Source: JBBQED01 sp038320345
GTDB lineage: Bacteria; Bacteroidota; Bacteroidia; AKYH767-A; OLB10
DNA length: 48,944 bases
Reading direction: 5' to 3'
Assembly: GCA_038320345.1 (NCBI GenBank)
Contig: JBBQED010000022.1
Location: 1 to 48,944, forward strand
The position numbers were made by a program, and so were the translations under genes. Under the pieces are notes generated by a model. The model was not told the origin of the DNA. It did not search any database and saw only the letters and a list, made by a program, of their open reading frames with translations. Positions 25,347-34,014 of the stretch are shown here, one piece after another; the stretch's first letter is position 1, and each line of letters opens with the position of its first letter.

Positions 25347-26393
25347 TCATGACGTTGCAGTATCCCGCATTGCGTCCATCTTTTTTTGTAATTCTTGTAT
25401 TTTTTTCTCGAGATCCGGAAGTTTTCTGAAAACTACATAAGTGCGTTTATAATCACCAATGCGGAATGCAGGTGAACCCTGCAGAACATCTCCCGGTTTA
25501 TCAATACTATTTCCAACACCTGACTGTGCTGCAATTTTTACATTATCAGCAATAGTAATGTGTCCAACTATTCCAACCTGTCCTCCGATCATACAGTTCT
25601 TCCCGATTTTAGTTGAACCTGCGACTCCCGTTTGCGCAATAATGATAGTGTTTTCTCCAATTTCTACATTATGCGCTATCTGAATAAGATTATCCAGTTT
25701 TACTCCTTTATGAATAACCGTAGAACCTAAAGTAGCACGATCAATAGTGGTGTTAGCTCCAATTTCAACATCATCATGAATAATCACATTTCCAATCTGT
25801 GCAATTTTTTTGTAATTGTTAGTTGCATCAGGAGTGAAGCCAAATCCATCAGCACCAATTACAACCCCACCATGAAATGAACAGTTATTTCCGATCACAC
25901 AATCAGAATAAACTTTTACTCCGGGAAAAAAAGTGGTGTCGTTTCCAATTGTGCAATTATCGCCGATATAAACATTCGGATATACTTTGACACGATCACC
26001 CAGTTTTACATTTTTTCCAATGTAGGCAAAGGATCCCAAGTAAATATCTGCTCCATAAGTTGCAGATGGATCAATGAATGCCATGGGTTCGATCCCTGTT
26101 TTATTTCTTTGGATAGTATTGTAAATTTCGAGCAGCTTTGCAAAACTCTCATAGGCGTTTTCCACACGGATCAGAGTAGTTTCAAAAGGCTGTTCCGCAA
26201 CAAAATCTTTACCGATAATCACAATAGAAGCCTTGGTAGAATACAAATGATGATTGTAAGCCGGATTCGCAAGAAAGGAGAGTTCGCCAGAGCGACCTTC
26301 TTCAATTTTAGCGAGGCGGTTTACTTTAACATCCGGATTACCTTCAACGGTACCCTGAAGTAATTCAGAAATCTGCTGGGCTGTGAATTCCAT
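25347..26393 (-). CDS. lpxD: UDP-3-O-(3-hydroxyacyl)glucosamine N-acyltransferase
   Basis: The product has 348 residues and is the third enzyme of lipid A synthesis. The N-terminal uridine-binding domain (MEFTAQQISELLQG through SFLANPAYNHHLYST) is followed by a long left-handed beta-helix of hexapeptide repeats (about 110-310) and a helical tail (LPDLEKKIQELQKKMDAM). The likely catalytic histidine is in LIQIAHNVEIG. I chose ATG 26393 over 26414: it gives the usual N-terminus, and the upstream ATG lies beyond the -7 box at 26403-26410. It is the first gene of the lipid A operon. Confidence 0.95.
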   Translation of the reverse strand: MEFTAQQISELLQGTVEGNPDVKVNRLAKIEEGRSGELSFLANPAYNHHLYSTKASIVIIGKDFVAEQPFETTLIRVENAYESFAKLLEIYNTIQRNKTGIEPMAFIDPSATYGADIYLGSFAYIGKNVKLGDRVKVYPNVYIGDNCTIGNDTTFFPGVKVYSDCVIGNNCSFHGGVVIGADGFGFTPDATNNYKKIAQIGNVIIHDDVEIGANTTIDRATLGSTVIHKGVKLDNLIQIAHNVEIGENTIIIAQTGVAGSTKIGKNCMIGGQVGIVGHITIADNVKIAAQSGVGNSIDKPGDVLQGSPAFRIGDYKRTYVVFRKLPDLEKKIQELQKKMDAMRDTATS

Positions 26394-26402
26394 ATCGGCT
26401 TG

Positions 26403-26410
26403 CAAAGGTA
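26403..26410 (-). promoter_or_regulatory. -7 promoter box of the lipid A operon
   Basis: The - strand reads TACCTTTG, a perfect TAnnTTTG box, ending nine bases before the lpxD ATG at 26393. It predicts a 5' leader of only a few bases and excludes the alternative start at 26414. Confidence 0.6.
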
Positions 26411-26458
26411 ACAATTAAGAAGATCGGTAAAAGGCTGTGGCACAACAATAGAATTCTG

Positions 26459-27694
26459 TTATTCAATCAGTTCTGGAAGTACGCATAGGAAGTATTTCTG
26501 AACTGGTGAAGAGAGGATCGCAACATCTAACTGATCACTTGCTGCCGTTAAATCGAGTAGGGAGCCATCCCGGTACAAAATTCTAATTTGTTCATCTTTA
26601 GGATCATAGGCGCTATTTGAAATAGATCCTAAAAATGCAAAATAGGAAAGTTCATCATTTTTCAATCTATATCGGTCTTTGATTCTTTCTTGATAGAGCA
26701 CAAGATCGGTATCAAAAAATGGTTCTTTTCGAAGTTTTATTTTAAACAAACTTCTGTCAACCATTCCCGAACAAAGCCGAGACAAGACTGTATCTTCATG
26801 ATCCGCCCACACTTTTATGGATGCATAAATATCGTAATCGTCCAGCTTCGCATATTTATCTAGGATCGTTGGATCTTTTATAAAATCAATTTCGTGAACC
26901 TCATTTTTAAGAAAAAAATGAAAAATAGGGGTGGCAAATAATTCGGCTCCTTGCTGACTAAGATATTTTGCACGATTCAGAATACACACTAACATCTGCT
27001 CTGCAGCTAGAACAGTTTTATGTAGATAAACTTGCCAATACATTAACCTTCTAGCAATGATGAATTTTTCAATCGAATAAATTCCTTTTTCTTCAACAAC
27101 TAAACGGTCATTATTAATATCAAGCATCTTAATAATGCGTTGAGCCCCTATGCGACCTTCAAGAACTCCTGTATAAAAACTATCTCTGTTGAGGTAATCC
27201 AGACGGTCCATGTCGAGTTGACTTGAAACCAATTGATGGAGAAATTTTTTTGGATATTCATTTTTAAAAATCCGGATTCCCGTACTTAGTTTACCCTTAA
27301 AAATAATATTCAGGCGATCCATAAAAAGCAAAGAAACTTTCTCGTGGCTAATGCCGGTTACAATGGAGTGCTCTAATGCATGTGAATAAGGGCTATGACC
27401 AATATCGTGGAGGAGAATAGCTACTTGTGCACCAAGCGCTTCATCTTCAGTAATTTCATGACCTTTCGAGCGGATGGTTTCAATAGCCTGCCCCATCAGA
27501 TGTAATGCACCTAGTGCATGGTGGAAACGTGTGTGAAGTGCTCCCGGATAAACAAGATGACTTAATCCCAGCTGCCTTATCCTTCTAAGTCGTTGAAACC
27601 ATGGATGTTCAATCAGATCAAAGATTAAAGGATCTGGAATAGTAATAAACCCGTAAACGGGATCGTTAAAGATTTTCTTCTTATTGATAGCCAC
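26459..27694 (-). CDS. HD-domain phosphohydrolase (dGTPase-like)
   Basis: The product has 411 residues. The HD signature metal ligands are visible: TRFHHALG (first His), LLHDIGHSPYSHALEH (the HD pair) and SSQLDMDRLDYLNRDS (distal Asp). This arrangement is that of the dGTP triphosphohydrolase-like branch (COG1078). The substrate is probably a nucleotide, but deoxynucleotide specificity is not proven here. The start is GTG 27694, since no ATG is available nearby upstream; it gives MAINKKKIFNDPVYGFI, the normal start of this family. It lies 45 bases upstream of the lpxD promoter box. Confidence 0.9.
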   Translation of the reverse strand: MAINKKKIFNDPVYGFITIPDPLIFDLIEHPWFQRLRRIRQLGLSHLVYPGALHTRFHHALGALHLMGQAIETIRSKGHEITEDEALGAQVAILLHDIGHSPYSHALEHSIVTGISHEKVSLLFMDRLNIIFKGKLSTGIRIFKNEYPKKFLHQLVSSQLDMDRLDYLNRDSFYTGVLEGRIGAQRIIKMLDINNDRLVVEEKGIYSIEKFIIARRLMYWQVYLHKTVLAAEQMLVCILNRAKYLSQQGAELFATPIFHFFLKNEVHEIDFIKDPTILDKYAKLDDYDIYASIKVWADHEDTVLSRLCSGMVDRSLFKIKLRKEPFFDTDLVLYQERIKDRYRLKNDELSYFAFLGSISNSAYDPKDEQIRILYRDGSLLDLTAASDQLDVAILSSPVQKYFLCVLPELIE

Positions 27695-28242
27695 GAGAGT
27701 AATTCTGCTTTACCGATTAATATCAGATGGAGGTAATGATTAAAATATTTCTAGAACCTTATTTCAACCTAATTGAGAAGAGCATGTTTAAAAACTAATT
27801 GGCCAGCAATTTGAGTTGTTTCGCTCTAATTATTTGTTTATCAAATAGTTACTTCATTTAAAAACTTGATTATAGGTTGTTGATTTTGCAGTATGATCAT
27901 TCGGTTTATCTCTATAATAGGTTTTAAATTGTTCCTTAAGATTACTCATACAAAGATGGTAATTCTGAATTAGGCTGCACTAAATTAAACGTTTAATACC
28001 TATACAGCGAGTCCCTAATGAGTAAGAATTTCCTTATGATCAGGAAGTCGAATGACGATTTCATTAATTGTAATATAATCTAAAAAGGATTTCCGGATTT
28101 AAGTCAGGAATTCCTAAAAGTCAACGAACTTTGAACCCTGAAGAATAAATAATGGTCTACCTTCAAAAATCTCATGTTGCTCATAGGAGTAACGTTTAAT
28201 ATCAACACAATAAAACAGATCTTCAGAAGCTTAAAATTAAAT
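27695..28242. other. Long intergenic region between divergent genes
   Basis: I find no gene in these 548 bases on either strand; the open frames are short and their composition is unlike coding DNA. The motif GAACTTTG near 28125-28132 is one mismatch from a -7 box and could serve porX with a leader of about 100 bases. Weak inverted repeats (TTCCT/AGGAA near 28030-28050) are present. The region may hold regulatory sites or an unrecognised RNA. Confidence 0.4.
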
Positions 28243-29709
28243 ATGGATAAAATCAGAATTTTGTGGGCCGATGATGAAATCGACCTTTTAAAGCCTCATA
28301 TTATGTTTCTTGAAAACAAGGGATATGAAGTGGTGACCGCCACAAATGGAAGAGATGCTCTTGATCTTGTTCAGAAAAACGAATACGACATAATTTTTCT
28401 AGATGAAAATATGCCAGGATTAAGTGGATTAGAAACATTGGTGCAGATAAAAAGTATTCGTTCGGCTGTGCCTATCGTTATGATCACGAAGAATGAAGAA
28501 GAATCGATTATGGAAGAGGCGATTGGAAGTAAGATTACGGACTATCTTATTAAGCCTGTCAACCCCAATCAGATTTTATTGGCCATCAAAAAAAATCTAG
28601 ATAATAAGCGTTTAATTTCCGAGAAAACTAGCCAAGGATATCAGCAACAATTTCGACAAATTGGAATGAGCATGAGTGATAAACTCACTTGGGACGAGTG
28701 GGTGGAGATGTATAAAAAATTGGTGTTTTGGGAGATAGAATTAGAAACAACGCAAGATCCTGGAATGTACGATATTTTAACGATGCAGAAGGGAGAAGCG
28801 AATCAGCTATTCAGCAAATTTGTAGAGAATAATTATCTCGGTTGGTTGAAGAATCCTGAGCAAGCACCTCTACTTTCGCATTATCTTTTAAGAAGAAAAG
28901 TTTTCCCATTAGTGGATCAGTCGGAGGATCCGGTATTTTTTATTCTAATCGATAACCTGCGTTATGATCAATGGAAAGTTCTCCAGCCAATTTTTCTGGA
29001 ATTATTCAAAACCATAGAAGAAGATACGTATTGCAGTATCCTGCCAACAGCAACGCAATATGCACGTAACGCTATTTTTGCTGGAATGATGCCATCTGGA
29101 ATCCAAAAACGTTTTCCGGATAAATGGAGTAATGAAGAAGACGAAGGGGGAAAGAATAATTTCGAGGAAGATTTTCTTGCGGATCAATTGCAACGACTCA
29201 GAAAAACGTACAAATTTTCTTATACGAAAGTCACCAATCTGGATGCCGGAAAAGATTTAGTAGAAGAGATTCCAGGATTATTTGCCAACAAGCTCAACGT
29301 GATCGTCTATAATTTTGTGGATATGCTTTCACATGCACGAACGGATATGCAAGTAATCCGCGAACTAGCAGAAGATGAGAAGGCATACCGTTCGATTACT
29401 AAATCTTGGTTCGAGCATTCTCCATTGTTTGAAGCCTTTAAACGAATTGCTGAGCGTCCTGCAAAAATTATTATTACCACCGATCACGGTACCATCAGAG
29501 TAAAGGAGCCTTCAAAAATTATCGGCGACCGGAATACCAATACTAACCTTCGATATAAGTTAGGTAAGAATCTCAACTATGAAAAAAGAGATGTGTTGGA
29601 GATCCGTAATCCTTCAGATGCATTTCTGCCGAAAACGAATGTGAGTACGGCGTATGTGTTTGTAAAAGGCGATAAGTTTTTCGCCTATCCCAATAACTTC
29701 ATTTATTAG
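28243..29709 (+). CDS. porX: PorX-type response regulator with PglZ domain, truncated by an in-frame TAG
   Basis: PorX is the response regulator that controls T9SS genes in Porphyromonas and Flavobacterium. The receiver domain (about 1-125) has acidic Asp10 and Asp11, phospho-acceptor Asp54 (FLDENMPG), Thr82 and Lys104. A helical linker leads to the PglZ domain (about 215-end), an alkaline-phosphatase-like fold with IDNLRYDQW, TATQYARNAIFAG and TTDHGTIRVKEP, the expected metal-binding segments. The start at 28243 gives MDKIRILWADDE; 28174 would add 23 unrelated residues. TAG 29707-29709 ends it at residue 488, whereas the frame continues for 30 more codons with the conserved PorX C-terminus. 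Without the stop it would have 518 residues, close to known PorX. Confidence 0.92.
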   Translation: MDKIRILWADDEIDLLKPHIMFLENKGYEVVTATNGRDALDLVQKNEYDIIFLDENMPGLSGLETLVQIKSIRSAVPIVMITKNEEESIMEEAIGSKITDYLIKPVNPNQILLAIKKNLDNKRLISEKTSQGYQQQFRQIGMSMSDKLTWDEWVEMYKKLVFWEIELETTQDPGMYDILTMQKGEANQLFSKFVENNYLGWLKNPEQAPLLSHYLLRRKVFPLVDQSEDPVFFILIDNLRYDQWKVLQPIFLELFKTIEEDTYCSILPTATQYARNAIFAGMMPSGIQKRFPDKWSNEEDEGGKNNFEEDFLADQLQRLRKTYKFSYTKVTNLDAGKDLVEEIPGLFANKLNVIVYNFVDMLSHARTDMQVIRELAEDEKAYRSITKSWFEHSPLFEAFKRIAERPAKIIITTDHGTIRVKEPSKIIGDRNTNTNLRYKLGKNLNYEKRDVLEIRNPSDAFLPKTNVSTAYVFVKGDKFFAYPNNFIY

Positions 29710-29799
29710 GTGAACTTTTATATGGACTCATTCCAGCATGGCGGAATTTCGCCAGAGGAGATGATCATACCTGTAATGACTTTGCAGAGTAAAGTTTGA
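29710..29799 (+). pseudogene. porX: Detached C-terminal end of porX
   Basis: In the same frame after TAG 29707-29709, codons read VNFYMDSFQHGGISPEEM and then IIPVMTLQSKV before TGA 29797-29799. This is the usual PorX/PglZ C-terminal segment. The terminal TGA overlaps the tsaE ATG as TGATG, a classic coupling signal that only makes sense if the original porX ended there. The segment cannot be translated unless the TAG is read through. Confidence 0.88.
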
Positions 29800-30218
29800 T
29801 GATTAGCCGTGAAATATATATTCCCACAGAATTAGGGGAGTTTGCAAAAGAGATTCTTTCCAGATTACCGGATCAGCGGATTTTTTGTTTTCACGGTGAC
29901 TTAGGTGCTGGTAAAACAACATTTATAAAATCATTCTGTAAAGAGCTGGGGGTGGAGGATTCGGTGCATAGCCCCACATTTTCCATCGTGAATGAGTATA
30001 GGTCGAAATCAGGATCGCCAGTGTATCATTTTGACTTTTATCGTCTGAAAAATGAAACAGAAGCTTTTGATTTGGGGTATGAAGAATATTTGTTTTCAGG
30101 GAATTACTGCTTCATCGAATGGCCTGAAAAAATCGAAAGCTTGTTAGATATCGAAAAAGCAGATATATTTATCACAGTTGAACCAAACTCACGTTTAATC
30201 ACGTGCCGCTATGAGTAA
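29799..30218 (+). CDS. tsaE: tRNA threonylcarbamoyladenosine biosynthesis ATPase
   Basis: The product has 139 residues and is the ATPase partner in the TsaB-TsaD-TsaE system that makes t6A37 on ANN-decoding tRNAs. The P-loop is GDLGAGKTT (33-41). HSPTFSIVNEY, YHFDFYRL, and FIEWPEKI are the other family motifs. Start ATG 29799 overlaps the ancestral porX stop (TGATG), and its end overlaps the alanine dehydrogenase start by eight bases, so the three genes form one unit. The MtaB enzyme encoded at 36.9 kb acts on the product of this pathway. Confidence 0.95.
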   Translation: MISREIYIPTELGEFAKEILSRLPDQRIFCFHGDLGAGKTTFIKSFCKELGVEDSVHSPTFSIVNEYRSKSGSPVYHFDFYRLKNETEAFDLGYEEYLFSGNYCFIEWPEKIESLLDIEKADIFITVEPNSRLITCRYE

Positions 30219-31437
30219 AAGGATAACAGGAATGAGTGCACTTGCACAACAAGGGGTGATGATGCCTCAGGAAAGTGTACTTGAAGTAAGTCGTTTGAAA
30301 AAAGAACTATTTATTGGGATCCCGAAAGAGACTTCTTTTCAGGAAAACCGGATTCCACTGGTACCTGAGTCAGTAGAGGTATTAGTAAATAACGGTCATC
30401 AGATATTGGTAGAGACTGGAGCTGGAAACAATGCGAATTTTACAGATTCCGATTATAGTGAAGCGGGAGCTCAGATTGCCTATTCAGCACAGGAAGTCTA
30501 TAAATCTGATCTGATTTTAAAAGTTGCTCCACCATCAATGGAAGAGCTTGAATTTTTTAAAGATAAACAAGCTTTGATGTCGATTCTTCAAATTGCAATG
30601 CAACCCGAAGGATATGTACAGAGGCTCAGTACGAAAAAAGTGACTGCGCTTGCTTATGAGTACATCAAAGATGAAACGGATGTGTATCCTGTAATTCAAG
30701 CAATGAGTGAAATTGTTGGAAGTGCTGCTATTTTGATTGCATCCGAGCTAATGAGTAATACTACTCATGGTAAGGGTGAATTATTGGGCGGTGTACCAGG
30801 TATTCCACCCACTGAAGTGGTGATTCTGGGTGCAGGAACAGTAGGAGAATATGCAGCAAGAGCAGCACTCGGATTAGGAGCTAGCGTGAAAGTGTTCGAT
30901 AATTCTATCTATAAACTCCGTCGACTCCAACGAAATCTTGGAAGTACTCGTGTTTATACTTCCACCTTAAATCCAGCAAACTTATTGAAGGCGCTCAAAA
31001 CATGCGATGTTGCCATTGGTGCTATCCTTGGAAAAGAGGGAAGGTCGCCGGTAGTTGTGACCGAAGAGATGGTGAGTGAAATGCGTTTCGGATCAGTAAT
31101 TATAGATGTAAGTATTGATCAGGGTGGATGTTTTGAAACATCAGAAGTTACGAATCACTCGAATCCGGTTTTTAGAAAGTATGGAGTTATTCATTATTGT
31201 GTTCCGAACATTGCAAGCCGAGTGGCACGTACTGCTTCTTATGCACTTAGTAATATTTTCACACCGATTTTATTGAGTATGGGAGATGAAGGTGGTATGG
31301 ATCCTTTACTTTGGCAGGATGAATTTGTAAGGCATGCTGCTTATTTATATAGAGGAACAGTAACGCATCAATACGTAGCTGATATTTGCAAATTACCTTT
31401 CCGCGATTTAAATCTATTGATGGCAACTCGATTTTAA
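30211..31437 (+). CDS. ald: Alanine dehydrogenase
   Basis: The product has 408 residues and interconverts L-alanine and pyruvate with NAD and ammonia. The N-terminal domain has GIPKETSFQENRIPLVPE, and the NAD-binding motif is VVILGAGTVGEYAA (about 204-217). The later block IIDVSIDQGGCFETSE is a strong alanine dehydrogenase signature, followed by HYCVPNIASRVARTAS. The N-terminal 30 residues before KKELFIGIPKE are an extension compared with the shortest family members; a later start is possible. It overlaps tsaE by eight bases. Confidence 0.93.
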   Translation: MSKRITGMSALAQQGVMMPQESVLEVSRLKKELFIGIPKETSFQENRIPLVPESVEVLVNNGHQILVETGAGNNANFTDSDYSEAGAQIAYSAQEVYKSDLILKVAPPSMEELEFFKDKQALMSILQIAMQPEGYVQRLSTKKVTALAYEYIKDETDVYPVIQAMSEIVGSAAILIASELMSNTTHGKGELLGGVPGIPPTEVVILGAGTVGEYAARAALGLGASVKVFDNSIYKLRRLQRNLGSTRVYTSTLNPANLLKALKTCDVAIGAILGKEGRSPVVVTEEMVSEMRFGSVIIDVSIDQGGCFETSEVTNHSNPVFRKYGVIHYCVPNIASRVARTASYALSNIFTPILLSMGDEGGMDPLLWQDEFVRHAAYLYRGTVTHQYVADICKLPFRDLNLLMATRF

Positions 31438-31460
31438 TAATAAAATAAAATCCGAAAAAA

Positions 31461-32141
31461 TTATTTCACTAACCTTTTCTTAGGTTTAACAAGTAGATTT
31501 TTCTTGAATTTCATTTCGTAGTATTTGCATACTTCGGTGATTCCACATGACTCGCATTTAGGAGTTCTAGCAATACAAACATATCTTCCATGTAAAATCA
31601 ACCAATGATGTGCAAGTGGAATTATATTTTCTGGAAAATATTTCACCAATTGTTTTTCTGTAGCCAAAGGTGTTTTGGCATTTGAGGTAAGTCCAATTCT
31701 TGCCGCTACTCTAAATACATGTGTATCTACTGCCATAGCAGGTTGTTGATAGATTACGGAGACAATTACATTGGCTGTTTTTCTTCCTACACCGGGTAAT
31801 TCTTGTAGCTCTTCAATAGTTGATGGTACAGCACCTGTGAATTTATGATGTAGTATGTGAGCCATGCCTGCAAGATGTTTGGCTTTATTATTCGGGTAAC
31901 TTACACTTTTGATAAATGGAAAAATATCTTCTGGCTTGGCCGTTGCTAAATGTTTTACATCCGGATAAGCTTCAAACAATGCAGGTGTTACAAGGTTTAC
32001 TCTTTTATCAGTACATTGAGCAGATAAAATAACAGAAACGAGTAACTCATATGGATTACTATAGTGTAATTCTGTAGCAGCATCCGGTTGATGTTTGCTG
32101 AAATAATCAATAATAAATTCAAATCTTTCTTTTCTGGTCAT
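31461..32141 (-). CDS. nth: Endonuclease III
   Basis: The product is a 226-residue base-excision repair glycosylase/AP lyase that removes oxidised pyrimidines. It has the helix-hairpin-helix motif LPGVGRKTANV with catalytic Lys121, followed by catalytic Asp139 in AVDTHVFR. The [4Fe-4S] cluster ligands are Cys189, Cys196, Cys199 and Cys205 (CX6CX2CX5C). Length is normal apart from a short basic tail. It is convergent with ald, 23 bases apart. Confidence 0.97.
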   Translation of the reverse strand: MTRKERFEFIIDYFSKHQPDAATELHYSNPYELLVSVILSAQCTDKRVNLVTPALFEAYPDVKHLATAKPEDIFPFIKSVSYPNNKAKHLAGMAHILHHKFTGAVPSTIEELQELPGVGRKTANVIVSVIYQQPAMAVDTHVFRVAARIGLTSNAKTPLATEKQLVKYFPENIIPLAHHWLILHGRYVCIARTPKCESCGITEVCKYYEMKFKKNLLVKPKKRLVK

Positions 32142-32223
32142 ATAAATTAAAAATGCAGTTACAAATGTCGGTAATCAGCAGAAGTACTTTTAATTTCCCG
32201 AAAAACAAATCACTGAAAAAATA

Positions 32224-32256
32224 AAAAAGCCCTGAATTTACATTCAAGGCTTTTCG
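32224..32256 (-). terminator. Terminator after the sigma-factor unit
   Basis: AAAAGCC and TGAAT pair with ATTCA and GGCTTTT around a loop of TTAC, with one unpaired base on each side. On the - strand it is followed by a T-rich run. It starts about 15 bases after the stop of the 79-residue gene and ends the sigma-factor transcript. Confidence 0.85.
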
Positions 32257-32269
32257 TTTCGATTTCCTC

Positions 32270-32509
32270 TTATGCTCTCACCGATAGTGGAGCAGTTAGT
32301 TTTGCATAGCTGAGAATAGATTCTCTGGCTGATTTGCCGGGCGACAGGAGGCTGTTTTCAATCAGCTCTTTTATTGTTACCAGGTCTTGGAAGGTTTCTG
32401 CAGTTTCCCAATCCGTGTCAATAGCACGTTGCACCATCACGGATTCGGTCATTTCAGTTTCATTGTAGAGGTAAAGAACGAGGGTATTCAAAGTAGTATT
32501 TACGTCCAT
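32270..32509 (-). CDS. Small conserved partner of the ECF sigma factor
   Basis: The product has 79 residues. I do not recognise a named family, but similar acidic proteins (LVLYLYNETEM, VQRAIDTDWETAE, LSYAKLTAP) occur next to this type of sigma factor in Bacteroidota as I recall. It has no transmembrane segment, so it is not a classical membrane anti-sigma factor; a soluble modulator is possible but inferred only from position. It begins 62 bases after the sigma gene and shares its terminator. Confidence 0.75.
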   Translation of the reverse strand: MDVNTTLNTLVLYLYNETEMTESVMVQRAIDTDWETAETFQDLVTIKELIENSLLSPGKSARESILSYAKLTAPLSVRA

Positions 32510-32571
32510 AGGCTATATAAGAGGTTTATGCTCCAATAACGCCACACACTAAATAGATATTGCGTTTCCCT

Positions 32572-33156
32572 TTATTTTGTCAGTTGCATTTTATTTTCAT
32601 CGATGAGCTTCCTCAAGTTGATCAATGCGTAGCGCATCCTTCCTAAAGAAGTATTAATACTAACTTGGGTAGCTTCGGCGATTTCTTTGAAACTCATATT
32701 GCCGAAATGCCTCATAATAACCACTTCTCGCTGGTCGAATGGAAGCTCTTCAATGAGTCGTCTAACCTGAGCATGAATTTGTTCAGTGATCATTTTATCT
32801 TCCACATTCTCATCCATGAGAGGTAGGGTGTCAAATACACTGTATTCATCGGTATCATGAACCATTGGCATCCTTTTCAGGCTTCTGAAATAATCAATAA
32901 CTAGATTATGTCCAATACGCAATACCCAAGAAAGGAATTTCCCTTCTTCATTGTAGTTGCCAGAACGTAACGTATTGATTACCTTGATGAAAGTCTCCTG
33001 AAACAGGTCATCAGATAGTTCGCGATCTTTCACGAGCAGGTAAATGCTAGTAAAGACTTTGCGCTCATGGCGCACGATTAAAGTTTGTAGGGCGTCTTCT
33101 TCTCCGTTAAGGAAACGAGAAACCAGTTCATGGTCGGTTATTTGAACCTTACACAT
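32572..33156 (-). CDS. RNA polymerase ECF-type sigma factor
   Basis: The product has 194 residues. Region 2 (about 25-95) contains DRELSDDLFQETFIKVI and GKFLSWVLRIGHNLVIDYFR, the -10-binding part. Region 4 (about 125-185) contains LPFDQREVVIMRHFGNMSFKEIAE, a helix-turn-helix ending in NTSLGRMRYAL. This variety is common in Bacteroidota and may act as a general alternative sigma factor. Its ATG is preceded by AAAAGGAGGACTT, a strong Shine-Dalgarno sequence with four-base spacing, which is exceptional in this window. Confidence 0.93.
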   Translation of the reverse strand: MCKVQITDHELVSRFLNGEEDALQTLIVRHERKVFTSIYLLVKDRELSDDLFQETFIKVINTLRSGNYNEEGKFLSWVLRIGHNLVIDYFRSLKRMPMVHDTDEYSVFDTLPLMDENVEDKMITEQIHAQVRRLIEELPFDQREVVIMRHFGNMSFKEIAEATQVSINTSLGRMRYALINLRKLIDENKMQLTK

Positions 33157-33625
33157 AAGTCCTCCTTTTGGGGTTGTTAATATTCAGATCGACAAAAGGC
33201 GTCGTAAGTGTAGATGTTTTATCCGATAGGGTACTGGTTTAAGTTAGAGTTAAGACAGACTTCGATAAGTAAACGAACAAAATTGAGCGATATTGTATAT
33301 GGCTTACTTATCAATCAAATGTACGGCTTTTGGCAGGGCTGGTCAAGAGGATTAACAATTATTTAGCTAAAAACAGTTTCTTTTACGTTCATATTACGCA
33401 ATTGATGGCTAAAAGTTAAAATCTGAATGATTTCATTCAAGATCTGAGCTTTTCCAAATCGAGAGTAAAAGGCAGGAAGTGGATTCTGAAAGAATGCTTT
33501 GTTAATAAACTGGTTGATTTTATCTTGAAAAGACCCTGTTTTGTCCTTGCAAATAGTTGATTGGCAAGGTTATATTTGCGTAAGTCAAAAGTATGCATTT
33601 TTAACCCACTTAAATCCCCAAGGCC
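33157..33625. other. Divergent regulatory region
   Basis: These 469 bases separate the sigma gene from the HU-type gene. A good promoter for the latter sits near 33547-33578. CGCCTTTTG on the - strand near 33190-33200 may be part of the sigma-factor promoter. No gene is evident. Confidence 0.5.
33547..33578 (+). promoter_or_regulatory. Promoter of the HU-type gene
   Basis: TTG at 33547-33549 and TATATTTG at 33571-33578 are separated by 21 bases, matching the Bacteroidota -33/-7 consensus. Transcription should begin near 33584, giving a leader of about 40 bases before ATG 33626. Confidence 0.7.
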
Positions 33626-33898
33626 ATGAACAAAGGCGATCTTATTAAGAAAATTGCAACAGAAGCTAAAATCAGTAAGACTCAGGCAACCGCAGCTTTA
33701 AATTCCTTTATAAGTACTACGTCCATAGCATTGAAGAAAGGGGAGAAAGTAACATTGGTTGGTTTTGGCACTTTTGGGATTTCCGAAAGATCGGCTCGAA
33801 AGGGAAGAAATCCTCAAACCGGAAAAGTGATTCAGATCGCTGCAAGAAAAGTTGTTCGTTTTAGAGCAGGCTCTGATTTGTCGACCAAAATTAAATAG
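33626..33898 (+). CDS. HU-family DNA-binding protein
   Basis: The product has 90 residues, the normal length of an HU/IHF subunit, and bends and compacts DNA as a dimer. The helical N-terminus (MNKGDLIKKIATEAKISKTQ) is followed by the hallmark VTLVGFGTFGISERSARKGRNPQTG (read as two adjoining parts), with the DNA-binding arm GRNPQTGKVIQIAARKVVRF. There is no extension on either end. It is a single-gene unit with its own promoter and terminator. Confidence 0.95.
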   Translation: MNKGDLIKKIATEAKISKTQATAALNSFISTTSIALKKGEKVTLVGFGTFGISERSARKGRNPQTGKVIQIAARKVVRFRAGSDLSTKIK

Positions 33899-33920
33899 TG
33901 AAAATGGTGATTAATATCAG

Positions 33921-33946
33921 CCTCGTCGAAAGACGGGGTTTTTTTA
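33921..33946 (+). terminator. Terminator of the HU-type gene
   Basis: CCTCGTC pairs with GACGGGG (one G-T pair) around a GAAA tetraloop, followed by a T7 run. It begins 22 bases after the stop codon. Confidence 0.9.
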
Positions 33947-33979
33947 CGCCTTGCTGACTTTATAGGAACGAATACCATT

Positions 33980-33987
33980 TACTTTTG
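33980..33987 (+). promoter_or_regulatory. -7 promoter box of the TolB-like gene
   Basis: TACTTTTG matches TAnnTTTG and lies 27 bases before ATG 34015. A TTG at about 33951-33953 is 26 bases upstream, slightly farther than usual. Confidence 0.5.
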
Positions 33988-34014
33988 TGCCTCCATTAAA
34001 AAAAGATAGAAAAT

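Noticed and set aside
20999..29799. An alternative genetic code that reads stops as sense codons
   Set aside because: Stops of all three kinds occur in the two damaged genes, while the other genes end normally at TAA, TAG or TGA with sensible C-termini.
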